Source of the DNA: Gammaproteobacteria bacterium
GTDB lineage: Bacteria > Pseudomonadota > Gammaproteobacteria > Pseudomonadales > Alcanivoracaceae
Reading direction: 5' to 3'
Assembly: GCA_018067045.1 (NCBI GenBank)
Contig: JAGPVL010000035.1
Coordinates: forward strand, 186,001 to 250,000
Length of the DNA stretch: 64,000 nucleotides
Shown piece after piece: positions 1 to 7,709 of the stretch. A program made the position numbers and the translations under genes. The notes under the pieces were generated by a model, which did not search any database, was not told the origin of the DNA, and saw only the letters and a program-made list of their open reading frames with translations. The first letter of the stretch is position 1. Each line of letters begins with the position of its first letter.

Positions 1-529
1 TTTCTTGGCGTATCGCACAAATCGCTCGTGCCAACCGGCGCGACTTTTTCTCTTCACCGTAGCGATACAGCACATTGGCAATATCCTGCTCCGCCGCGAC
101 CGCCAACCATTGCGCCGCACTTTGTCCGGACGTCGGATCCATGCGCATATCCAACGGACCGTCACGTAAAAAACTAAAACCGCGCGACGCGTCATCAAGC
201 TGCGGAGACGACACACCTAAGTCCATCAAAATGCCATCGAGAGGACGGCCTTCCTGCTCAACCACACTGGAGACACAATCAAAACGTCCCGCCACAATGC
301 GAAAGCGGGCCTCGGCCCGCTCCAGTTCTTGTCCCGCTGCAATCGCCTGCGGGTCACGGTCGATGCCAATAAGGCGTGCATCCGAACCAAGCTGTGCCAA
401 GAGCGCGCGGCTGTGGCCACCTCGCCCAAAGGTGGCATCGATATAAAACCCATCGGCCCGCAGCGGTAACACCTGAAGAACCTCCTCCAGCATCACTGGT
501 TGGTGTGCGTAGTCCTGCTTCTGTGTCAC
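1..529 (-). CDS. rsmH: 16S rRNA (cytosine(1402)-N(4))-methyltransferase RsmH, 3' part outside window
   Basis: N-terminal 176 codons of RsmH (MraW), which methylates C1402 of 16S rRNA using SAM; the gene runs off the left edge. The start is GTG at 527-529, 10 nt after the mraZ stop, with an AGGG Shine-Dalgarno (SD) inside the mraZ tail. Visible family features are the opening [10 protein letters not shown], the SAM-binding segment [23 protein letters not shown], and the block [21 protein letters not shown]. It is the second gene of the division/cell wall cluster, and ftsL/ftsI would be expected further left. The identification is firm; only the truncation limits it. Confidence 0.95.
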   Translation of the reverse strand, partial: MTQKQDYAHQPVMLEEVLQVLPLRADGFYIDATFGRGGHSRALLAQLGSDARLIGIDRDPQAIAAGQELERAEARFRIVAGRFDCVSSVVEQEGRPLDGILMDLGVSSPQLDDASRGFSFLRDGPLDMRMDPTSGQSAAQWLAVAAEQDIANVLYRYGEEKKSRRLARAICAIRQE

Positions 530-539
530 GTATAGGCCC

Positions 540-983
540 TCAGAACGCTAGCGACTGAACCGACTCTGGCATGGCTCCGGCCATATCCAGCTGCGATTGC
601 TCCGCTTCCCAAGCATCCTCTGCCCATAATTCAAAGCGATGCAGAATACCGACTAGCATCGCCTTCTTATCTAGCCCAACTTGTTCGCGTAGCTCTGCAG
701 GAATTAGCACTCGCCCAGCCCCATCAAGCTCCATCTCAACCGCTTGGCCGAGAAAGCGACGTTTTAGCCCGCGCACTTTCGGGTCAGCATCGGTCAAGGC
801 CGCAACCTGATCTGCAATCGCCAGCCACTGGGGCTCGGGATACACCACTAAGCAGTTATCCATTGGGTGTTGAGTAAGCACGACGCGTCCGCCACAAGAA
901 GCATTCAGCTTTTCGCGGTGGCGAGTGGGCACTGTTAACCTGCCCTTTGCATCGAGATTGAGCGCGTGGCGCCCACTAAACAT
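540..983 (-). CDS. mraZ: Transcriptional regulator MraZ
   Basis: 147 aa, the usual length for MraZ, the DNA-binding repressor at the head of the dcw operon. It contains two SpoVT/AbrB-like repeats, near residues 5-50 (starting [18 protein letters not shown]) and 77-120 ([17 protein letters not shown]). The ATG is preceded by AGAAGGGG. MraZ oligomers bind TGGGN repeats upstream of their own gene, and such repeats are present here at 998-1063, so autoregulation of mraZ-rsmH is likely. It is followed by rsmH after 10 nt. Confidence 0.97.
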   Translation of the reverse strand: MFSGRHALNLDAKGRLTVPTRHREKLNASCGGRVVLTQHPMDNCLVVYPEPQWLAIADQVAALTDADPKVRGLKRRFLGQAVEMELDGAGRVLIPAELREQVGLDKKAMLVGILHRFELWAEDAWEAEQSQLDMAGAMPESVQSLAF

Positions 984-997
984 GGCTTTCCCCTTCT

Positions 998-1063
998 TCC
1001 CACTTGGTTACTCTGGATTCCTTCCAGAGGTTAGAAGTTCCCACTTCTTCCCACTTTTCTCCA
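998..1063 (-). promoter_or_regulatory. MraZ operator: TGGGN-type repeats upstream of mraZ
   Basis: Read on the minus strand, boxes TGGAG (1059-1063), TGGGA (1049-1053) and TGGGA (1039-1043) lie exactly 10 bp apart, the helical spacing described for MraZ binding repeats. A further TGGGA at 998-1002 overlaps the mraZ ribosome binding region. Between them lies an inverted repeat, CTCTGGA/TCCAGAG, at 1011-1029. The distal array starts just downstream of the predicted -10, a suitable place for repression. Confidence 0.85.
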
Positions 1064-1072
1064 CATTGCCAC

Positions 1073-1102
1073 ACTTTAGGGCCTCAGCAATTTCCAAGTC
1101 AA
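1073..1102 (-). promoter_or_regulatory. Predicted sigma70 promoter of mraZ operon
   Basis: Minus-strand TTGACT (1097-1102) and TAAAGT (1073-1078) separated by 18 bp. The expected transcription start (about 1066) falls at the edge of the MraZ boxes. Confidence 0.55.
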
Positions 1103-1491
1103 GCTGATAGCACTGTACTGACAGACAAAAAAGTCCTTAAAAAACAGGATTTTATGAGGGAAAGGCATAGTGGTGTGAATGGTAACTAACAAGGTATTGT
1201 CTATTAATCAGATGGGTGCCTCGCAGACCTCACAAAGCACATTAAGAGTTAGACCATTTGGGAATAAAAACGACAACAGTTAGGTCGAATATTGATATTT
1301 AGGAGCATTTGACCAATCAAGCCGGTGACACATAGCCATCGCCCGAGAGCCCGTATCCAGCCTTCAATCTCGACCTCCGTTACACGCAGTTTGATTTCAG
1401 CAACGACATCCGCCCAATTAATGCACGCGCTACCGACTCAACCCTCTATACTTGCCGCCGATACCGACCCAACCAAACACGGCCCAACGTT
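1103..1491. other. Intergenic region between mraZ promoter and rbgA, no gene seen
   Basis: About 390 nt between divergent genes. I see no convincing coding frame or structured RNA. A TATACT hexamer at 1447-1452 could be the rbgA -10, but no good -35 lies 16-18 bp upstream of it. Confidence 0.5.
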
Positions 1492-2427
1492 ATGAGCATC
1501 AACTGGTTCCCCGGACACATGAACAAGGCTATTCGTGAAATCCGCGAAATCCTGCCGAAGGTGGACCTAATCATCGAGGTCGTGGATGCGCGCTTGCCCT
1601 ATAGCAGCGCCAACCCCGTGATTGAACAGTTCCGTGCCGACAAGCCCTGCCTCAAACTGCTCAGCAAAAGCGATCTGGCCGACCCGGCGATTACCCAGCA
1701 ATGGCTCGACCATCTAGAGCAAGACCCTAAGGTACGTGCACTCGCCATCAGCATCGACAAGCCTGATCAAATTCGCAGGCTGATCGACATGGCCAAACAA
1801 ATGGTCGGCAAGCGCGAAGACAGCGTCACGGGCGTCACCGCGCTGATCACCGGCATACCTAACGTCGGCAAGTCCACCTTGATTAATAATCTTGCCGGAC
1901 GACAGATCGCGAAAGCCGGTAACGAACCAGCCGTGACGCAACGCCAGCAGCGTATCGACTTACGTAACGGCCTTATCCTGATCGACTCCCCCGGCATCCT
2001 TTGGCCGAAGATTGAAAACCCTAACAGCGGTTACCGCCTTGCGCTCTCCGGTGCGATTAAAGCCACCGCGATGCAAGAAGACGATGTCAGCATTTTCGCC
2101 GCCGAATTCTTTCTTGAACATTACCCAGAACGCATGAAAGATCGCTTCACCCTCGACAGCCTCCCTGAGGATGGCGTTCCTTTCTTAGAAATCATCGGCC
2201 TAAAGCGCGGCTGCATAGGCAAAGGCGGCCACGTCGACTTCGACCGCATTTCAACACTGCTTATCAATGAATTTCGCAGTGGTAAGCTCGGCCCCATGAC
2301 ACTGGAAACGCCGAGTGTCACTGCAGTTGAGCATGTCGCCGTAATGGAATATCGCCGCAAAAAAGAAGAAGAAAAAGAAGCTAACAGAAAAGCTAGAAAA
2401 GCGGCTTACAAAGCGAAGAAGCACTAA
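1492..2427 (+). CDS. rbgA: Ribosome biogenesis GTPase RbgA/YlqF
   Basis: 311 aa circularly permuted GTPase. The G motifs appear in the order G4 (SKSD, residues 58-61), G1/Walker A (GIPNVGKS, 121-128), G2 Thr near 149 and G3 (DSPG, 165-168), the diagnostic YlqF/RbgA arrangement. The N terminus NWFPGHMNKA is typical of the family. The C terminus is a lysine/arginine-rich tail (about residues 285-311) suited to rRNA binding. In Bacillus, RbgA assists late 50S assembly; the role in gammaproteobacteria is inferred from the family. It stands alone on the plus strand between the mraZ and rnpB transcription units. Confidence 0.93.
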   Translation: MSINWFPGHMNKAIREIREILPKVDLIIEVVDARLPYSSANPVIEQFRADKPCLKLLSKSDLADPAITQQWLDHLEQDPKVRALAISIDKPDQIRRLIDMAKQMVGKREDSVTGVTALITGIPNVGKSTLINNLAGRQIAKAGNEPAVTQRQQRIDLRNGLILIDSPGILWPKIENPNSGYRLALSGAIKATAMQEDDVSIFAAEFFLEHYPERMKDRFTLDSLPEDGVPFLEIIGLKRGCIGKGGHVDFDRISTLLINEFRSGKLGPMTLETPSVTAVEHVAVMEYRRKKEEEKEANRKARKAAYKAKKH

Positions 2428-2603
2428 AATAATTCACGAAATACAATTCATTTCCCATTGATTAAATAGTAATTATCTTGCTCAAGAACACTGCTTTATT
2501 ATTCGCAACACAATAATAATTTTTTCGCAGCGCGAACAATAAAGTCGCACTAAATAAAATTAATATATTTCTGCGCGACGGCAATAAAACAGCAAAAGCG
2601 AAA
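2428..2603. other. AT-rich spacer downstream of rbgA
   Basis: This roughly 175-nt segment is much richer in A+T than the surrounding genes. It holds a small stem TTCGC/GCGAA at 2524-2536 but no open frame or clear RNA gene. It separates the 3' end of rbgA from the rnpB terminator. Confidence 0.5.
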
Positions 2604-2630
2604 TAAAAAAACGGCGCACGAAGGCGCCGC
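2604..2630 (-). terminator. Rho-independent terminator of rnpB
   Basis: Minus strand: stem CGGCGC (2624-2629) / GCGCCG (2612-2617) around a UUCG-containing loop, followed by seven T (2605-2611). Plus-strand reading ends in CTCTTTTT, so it may also stop rbgA transcripts. Confidence 0.85.
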
Positions 2631-2642
2631 TCTTTTTATTCA

Positions 2643-3011
2643 GTGGGCCGGCCGATAAGCCGGGTTCTGTCGTGGACAGTCATTCATCTGGGATCTGCGT
2701 CGCCGCAGACCTCTAGCGACCTACCCGGTTCCAGCGCGGGCCGCGCCATTGGAACCCTATTTGGTCTTGCTCCGAGTGGGGTTTACCGTGCCATTGTTGT
2801 TACCAACAACGCGGTGCGCTCTTACCGCACCTTTTCACCCTTACCTGTGCCCGTTCCGAAGAACAAAGCCATCGGCGGTATATTCTCTGCTGCACTGGCC
2901 GTAACCATACCGTCACCAGTATGGCCCCCAGGCGTTACCTGGCACCCTGCCCTATGGAGCCCGGACTTTCCTCCAGCAACTTACGTTGCCAGCGACTGCC
3001 TGACCGGCCCG
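2643..3011 (-). ncRNA. rnpB: RNase P RNA (class A), M1 RNA
   Basis: The catalytic RNA of RNase P, which matures tRNA 5' ends. The invariant 5' core GAGGAAAGTCCGGGCTCC lies on the minus strand near 2957-2974, followed by the conserved CATAGGGCAGGGTGCCAGGT. The conserved 3' core ACAGAACCCGGCTTAT is at 2655-2670. Helix P1 closes the ends: GGGCCGG (3004-3010) pairs with CCGGCCC (2645-2651). The ends are estimated from P1 and from the promoter, giving about 369 nt, normal for bacterial type A. It lies directly downstream of rsmI, as in Pseudomonas. Confidence 0.95.
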
Positions 3012-3017
3012 AGCGGG

Positions 3018-3045
3018 AGTCTAGCAGCACCGCACCAAATGTCAC
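3018..3045 (-). promoter_or_regulatory. Predicted rnpB promoter
   Basis: Minus-strand GTGACA (3040-3045), 16-bp spacer, TAGACT (3018-3023). The predicted start near 3011 matches the 5' strand of rnpB helix P1. It sits immediately after the rsmI stop codon. Confidence 0.7.
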
Positions 3046-3057
3046 TGAGATATCCGC

Positions 3058-3906
3058 CTAACCGTCACTTTCGGCCCACAACTCCAATAAACGATAGACG
3101 TCATTACGTTTCCGGTCGGCCCAACTCGCCAATACGCGGGCAGCTCTCGACGGCGGCAGCTCCTGTAGCAGTAAACGACCCAGGCGCTCCAGCTCTTCAT
3201 CCTCGATAGACGTCTCCGGTGCAGGCCCCACCAGTAACACCATTTCACCACGCTGCTGATTAGGATCCTCATGCAGTATCGTCAGCAACTGCTCCGCACT
3301 GCCACGCAACACCGTCTCAAAACGCTTGGTCAGCTCTCGACACAGCACCAACTCCCGATCAGGGGCTGCCACTTTCTGAAACGCTTCGAGCAGCGGCAAA
3401 ATGCGATGCGGGGCCTCATACAGAATGCTCGTGCCAGACGATGCCAACACACGGCGCAAGAACTGCTCACGCGCCGCCGCTTTCACTGGCGCGAATCCTT
3501 CAAATGAAAACCGATCACTGGGCAAGCCCGACACCACCAATGCGGCCAACATAGCGCTCGCTCCTGGAATCGGCACCACACGAATACCCTCTTCCTGACA
3601 ACTACGCACGATGCGATAACCCGGGTCGCTAATCAGCGGCGTACCGGCATCGGAAATCAGCGCCACATCTTCACCCGCCTGTAAACGTCTCACTAAATCA
3701 GCGCTGCGCGCTTCTTCGTTATGATCGTGATAACTCAACAGAAACTTTTGCAGTCCCATGTGATCCAACATGCGACCACTGTGGCGGGTATCCTCCGCGG
3801 CAACGACGGTAACCTGCTTGAGCACCGCTATCGCTCGGGCACTCATGTCTTCTAGGTTACCTATGGGCGTACTGACGATATAAAGCGTACCGGCATCTTG
3901 TTGCAT
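3058..3906 (-). CDS. rsmI: 16S rRNA (cytidine(1402)-2'-O)-methyltransferase RsmI
   Basis: 282 aa tetrapyrrole-methylase-fold enzyme that 2'-O-methylates C1402, the same nucleotide that RsmH N4-methylates; both genes sit in this window. Motifs: STPIGNLEDM (12-21), AEDTRHS (37-43), SDAGTPLISDPG (85-96) and the SAM-pocket PGAS (114-117). I chose ATG 3904-3906, preceded by AGGGG, because the frame upstream of it (to 4008) has no family resemblance. The neighbour downstream is rnpB. Confidence 0.96.
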   Translation of the reverse strand: MQQDAGTLYIVSTPIGNLEDMSARAIAVLKQVTVVAAEDTRHSGRMLDHMGLQKFLLSYHDHNEEARSADLVRRLQAGEDVALISDAGTPLISDPGYRIVRSCQEEGIRVVPIPGASAMLAALVVSGLPSDRFSFEGFAPVKAAAREQFLRRVLASSGTSILYEAPHRILPLLEAFQKVAAPDRELVLCRELTKRFETVLRGSAEQLLTILHEDPNQQRGEMVLLVGPAPETSIEDEELERLGRLLLQELPPSRAARVLASWADRKRNDVYRLLELWAESDG

Positions 3907-4220
3907 GAAACCCCTGTATTTTACCAAATGATGCGTAACAGAATAATGTGCAGCTAAACCTATAATCCGAAAAGAAGTGCCGGAGCTTTGGAGCCAATGC
4001 CCACCCACAGCGTAAAGCAGAATAATTACGACGATAATCGACCTTAAAATTCGTCAAAACACCCCAACACGCAACGACTGACACAGAAAAGCGTGCATCG
4101 ACATACTGAGGAACGTGCATGGCCTGCTACAATACCGCCTTCGCCGCCAAGAGACGACTGAGAATGCGATTAACAATGCCCTGGGAAACAATGCCGAGAA
4201 CACCACAGAGCAAAACGGTA
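3907..4220. other. Divergent rsmI/lpoA intergenic region
   Basis: About 310 nt between divergent genes. It must contain both promoters, but I see no pair of hexamers good enough to name. Part of it is open in the lpoA frame (in-frame ATGs at 4119, 4164, 4176 and 4191), yet these lie upstream of a well-formed lipoprotein signal and are probably not used. Confidence 0.4.
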
Positions 4221-6101
4221 ATGCGCACCTTTTTACTGCTGCTGGCCCTCCTCAGCGGCTGCGCCCAGCAACCTGTTGACGACAACTCACTTTCCAGCAC
4301 AACGGTTATTGCCGCCCCAACGTCCACGGACACCGCCCTCGGCGACCTCGGCAATATGAGCGTCGTACAAGCGAATAGTACCGCCGTTGCTTGGGCTGGC
4401 GATTATCTGAGCGCTGGCCGCCTTGATGCCGCTCAACTGATGATCGAGTGGATAAAGCCAGCCCAGCTCACCGACACGCAACTGCTCGATTGGGCGTTAA
4501 TCAAAGGCAAACTTCTGCTCGCCAAACAAGACCCAAGCGATACGCTCGCACTCTTAGCGCAAGACAATGTACGCGCGGCGCAAGCTAAAGCGACGCCACA
4601 AAGTGCCGCACGTTTAGAACTCTTGCGAGCCGACGCTCTGACACTCAAAGGCGATCTCTATGCCAGCGTCGAAGTCCGCGTTGACGCCGACCAGCGCCTT
4701 GCCGATGATCAACGCCCGTACAACCGCCAAATGATTTGGACGCAGCTAATGCTGCTACCGGCGGACGAACTCCGCAGCGCACAACAACAAACCCGCAACC
4801 AGGAACTCAAGGGCTGGTTAGAATTGGCCAGCCTATATCGTGATCCACTCATCGACATTGATACGCAAATTAGTCAATTTGATGCGTGGCAATCGAAATG
4901 GCCAGGACATCCTGCTGCGGAAAATCTGCCAGGAATGATTCAGGCGTTACGTCAAGCCGTGAAAGATCGGCCACAGTCTATTGCCGTATTGCTGCCACTC
5001 AACGGACCACTAGCAAATGCCGCCGCCGCGGTACGTGACGGTTTGTTAACTGCCTATTACAGCGCTCTGAATCAAAACTACCCTGTTCCGCAAATCTTGT
5101 TTTACGACAGCGGCAGCAATGACGTCATCGCCCTATATAACCAAGCGCTTGATGCCGGAGCCGAGCTTATTATCGGCCCATTAGACAAAGATCAGGTTAG
5201 TGCATTAGCGGCCATTCGTTCACTGCCAGTGCCAACGCTCGCACTAAACTATGTCGACATGCCTGATAACACGACTGAACCTCCACACAACCTTTATCAA
5301 TTTGGCTTAGCCCCTGAAGACGAGGCTCGCCAAGCCGCTGAGCAAGCCATCACAGAAGGCGCACGACTGGCCGCCATCCTTTACCCGGAAGGTGATTGGG
5401 GCGCACGCGTGGCCGAATCGTTCCGAGAAAAGTTTGAATCGCTTGGCGGTATCGTCACGGCAAAATCAACCTTTGATCAGGATTCAACCGGCGCAACACG
5501 TGCCTTACTCGACCTCGGTCAAAGCCAAGCGCGCGCTCGTGCTCTGAACCGTCTGACCAGCCTGAAGGTCGAATTCGAACCACGCCGACGCCAAGACATC
5601 GACCTTGTCTTTATTGTCGCCAACGCCAATCAAGCCCGCCAACTGAAACCGGCGCTTAACTTTAATTACGCGTCGGATTTGCCAGTGTTCGCCATTTCGC
5701 AAGTTTATGCCGGCACACCTTCGCCTGCCGTGGACAGCGATCTCAACGGCATTCGCTTTATCGACCTGCCTTGGCTGTTTGATCAAGAATCACCACTACA
5801 CCATGACGCCGCCACAGTGTGGCCTAACGGCCACGGCCGTTATGAGCGCCTGTTTGCCATGGGTGTTGATGCATACCGCTTACACGCCCGCCTGAGCATG
5901 CTGCAGTCCGTGCCCGATAGCTTCTTACCCGGCGTTACCGGCCAACTGAGCATCGACCCACAGCGCAAACTCGTTCGCCGCCTTCAGTGGGCCTACTTTA
6001 CCCATGGCAAGCCGCAGCGCATGCCCGTCGTTCACGGCAGCGGAGAGAACAGCGTTGGCAACGCAGTGGTTGCGCCGGCAGCAGTCCCGGCAACAAGGTA
6101 A
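4221..6101 (+). CDS. lpoA: Outer-membrane lipoprotein LpoA, activator of PBP1A (LppC family)
   Basis: About 626 aa. The ATG at 4221 starts a compact lipoprotein signal, MRTFLLLLALLSGC, with lipobox Cys at residue 14; upstream in-frame ATGs would push the signal 10-34 residues inward. An N-terminal alpha-helical TPR-like half is followed from about residue 255 (SIAVLLPLNGPLANAA) by a periplasmic-binding-protein-like LppC domain. In E. coli, LpoA reaches through peptidoglycan to stimulate PBP1A transpeptidation. It is the first gene of lpoA-yraN-gmhA-dolP, and its end overlaps yraN. Confidence 0.9.
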   Translation: MRTFLLLLALLSGCAQQPVDDNSLSSTTVIAAPTSTDTALGDLGNMSVVQANSTAVAWAGDYLSAGRLDAAQLMIEWIKPAQLTDTQLLDWALIKGKLLLAKQDPSDTLALLAQDNVRAAQAKATPQSAARLELLRADALTLKGDLYASVEVRVDADQRLADDQRPYNRQMIWTQLMLLPADELRSAQQQTRNQELKGWLELASLYRDPLIDIDTQISQFDAWQSKWPGHPAAENLPGMIQALRQAVKDRPQSIAVLLPLNGPLANAAAAVRDGLLTAYYSALNQNYPVPQILFYDSGSNDVIALYNQALDAGAELIIGPLDKDQVSALAAIRSLPVPTLALNYVDMPDNTTEPPHNLYQFGLAPEDEARQAAEQAITEGARLAAILYPEGDWGARVAESFREKFESLGGIVTAKSTFDQDSTGATRALLDLGQSQARARALNRLTSLKVEFEPRRRQDIDLVFIVANANQARQLKPALNFNYASDLPVFAISQVYAGTPSPAVDSDLNGIRFIDLPWLFDQESPLHHDAATVWPNGHGRYERLFAMGVDAYRLHARLSMLQSVPDSFLPGVTGQLSIDPQRKLVRRLQWAYFTHGKPQRMPVVHGSGENSVGNAVVAPAAVPATR

Positions 6102-6435
6102 CAAAGCAGAGCAGCAAGCGTGCCGCTGGCTGGAATGTCAGGGACTCATACTGATTGCGCGAAACTGGCATTGTCGGCTTGGCGAAATCGACTTGATCAT
6201 GCAGCATGGCACCACGTTAGTCTTTGTTGAGGTACGTTTACGCAGCCAGAATGCCTTCGGTGGCGCCCTGGCTTCTGTTGATCAACACAAACAGCGACGC
6301 CTCGTGGCAGCAGCCAATCACTTTTTGGCGCACCACCCTCGCTGGGCAAACAGCAATTGTCGCTTTGACGTTGTTGCAATGGAAAATCCGAACCAGACAC
6401 CAAGCTGGATAGAAAATGCTTTTTACGGAGAATAG
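6055..6435 (+). CDS. yraN: UPF0102 family protein YraN
   Basis: 126 aa from TTG 6055, which has GGAGAG seven bases upstream and gives the usual YraN length (about 120-130 aa). An in-frame ATG at 6004 would add 17 residues but has no visible SD. Core motifs of this restriction-endonuclease-like family are GEIDLIM and VFVEVRLRS, and the end RFDVVA..W is also typical. The function is not established. It overlaps the lpoA 3' end by 47 nt and is followed 3 nt later by gmhA. Confidence 0.88.
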   Translation: MATQWLRRQQSRQQGNKAEQQACRWLECQGLILIARNWHCRLGEIDLIMQHGTTLVFVEVRLRSQNAFGGALASVDQHKQRRLVAAANHFLAHHPRWANSNCRFDVVAMENPNQTPSWIENAFYGE

Positions 6436-7026
<591 letters not shown>

Positions 7027-7596
7027 ATGTTGCGCGCTGTATTCGTCCTTTTCAGCCTCTATCTTAGCGGCTGCGCCACCGTTATCGCGCCTTTTTCGCA
7101 TCAACCGATGGACCTCAATCACGGCGAACGCACTTGGGGCTCTGCTATCGAAGATCAATCCATCGTCACGAAAGTACGCGTCAATCTAAAACGCGCCGGA
7201 CCGCCATTGAACGAACAGCATATCGTTGTGGTGAGCTATAACGGCAGTGTTTTGCTGGCCGGCCAAGTCGCGAGTGAAGACCTAAAAACGCAAGCGGGCA
7301 ACATCGCCGAGCGCGTTCGCCACGTACGCCACCTTCACAATGAACTCGATGTCGTCGGCGCAGGTTCTAGGCTGGCACGCGCAAATGACACTTGGATCAC
7401 ATCCAAGGTCAAAAGCCGATTAGCATTTGCTGGCGACTCACCCGCTTCTCGCACCAAGGTTGTTACAGAAAACGGCGTGGTCTACCTGTTCGGCCTATTA
7501 ACCCGTGAAGAGGCGGATGCCGTAGTGAAGCAGACACAGAAGGTCTATGGCGTACAAAAGATCGTGAAGATTATTGAGTACATTGATAACCCTTAG
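7027..7596 (+). CDS. dolP: BON-domain outer-membrane lipoprotein DolP (YraP)
   Basis: 189 aa. Lipoprotein signal MLRAVFVLFSLYLSGC, acylated Cys at residue 16. Two BON domains follow, about 40-110 (VVVSYNGSVLLAGQV) and 118-187 (VVTENGVVYLFGLLTREEAD). E. coli DolP supports outer-membrane integrity and BAM activity at division sites and is in the sigmaE regulon. The ATG directly follows the gmhA stop, so it is translated as part of the same operon. A strong terminator follows. Confidence 0.93.
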   Translation: MLRAVFVLFSLYLSGCATVIAPFSHQPMDLNHGERTWGSAIEDQSIVTKVRVNLKRAGPPLNEQHIVVVSYNGSVLLAGQVASEDLKTQAGNIAERVRHVRHLHNELDVVGAGSRLARANDTWITSKVKSRLAFAGDSPASRTKVVTENGVVYLFGLLTREEADAVVKQTQKVYGVQKIVKIIEYIDNP

Positions 7597-7632
7597 TCGC
7601 CCACGTAGCGCCGATAGATCTCTCTCAACACC

Positions 7633-7671
7633 AGCAATAAAAAGCGCGCCAATGGCGCGCTTTTTATTGCT
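7633..7671. terminator. Bidirectional terminator between dolP and the LTA-synthase-like gene
   Basis: Perfect 18-bp inverted repeat (7633-7650 and 7654-7671) with loop AAT; GC core GCGCGCC/GGCGCGC flanked by A5/T5. Convergent genes lie on both sides. Confidence 0.93.
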
Positions 7672-7709
7672 CTACTTACATAGCCTTTAAATAACAGCTG
7701 TACGCACCG

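Noticed and set aside
1190-1330. Very short reading frame after AGGAG near 1303-1307
   Set aside because: Only about eight codons from TTG to a stop; no support.
2643-3209. 188-codon open frame on the plus strand
   Set aside because: It is antisense to RNase P RNA and the end of rsmI; the frame is a by-product of the structured GC-rich RNA gene.
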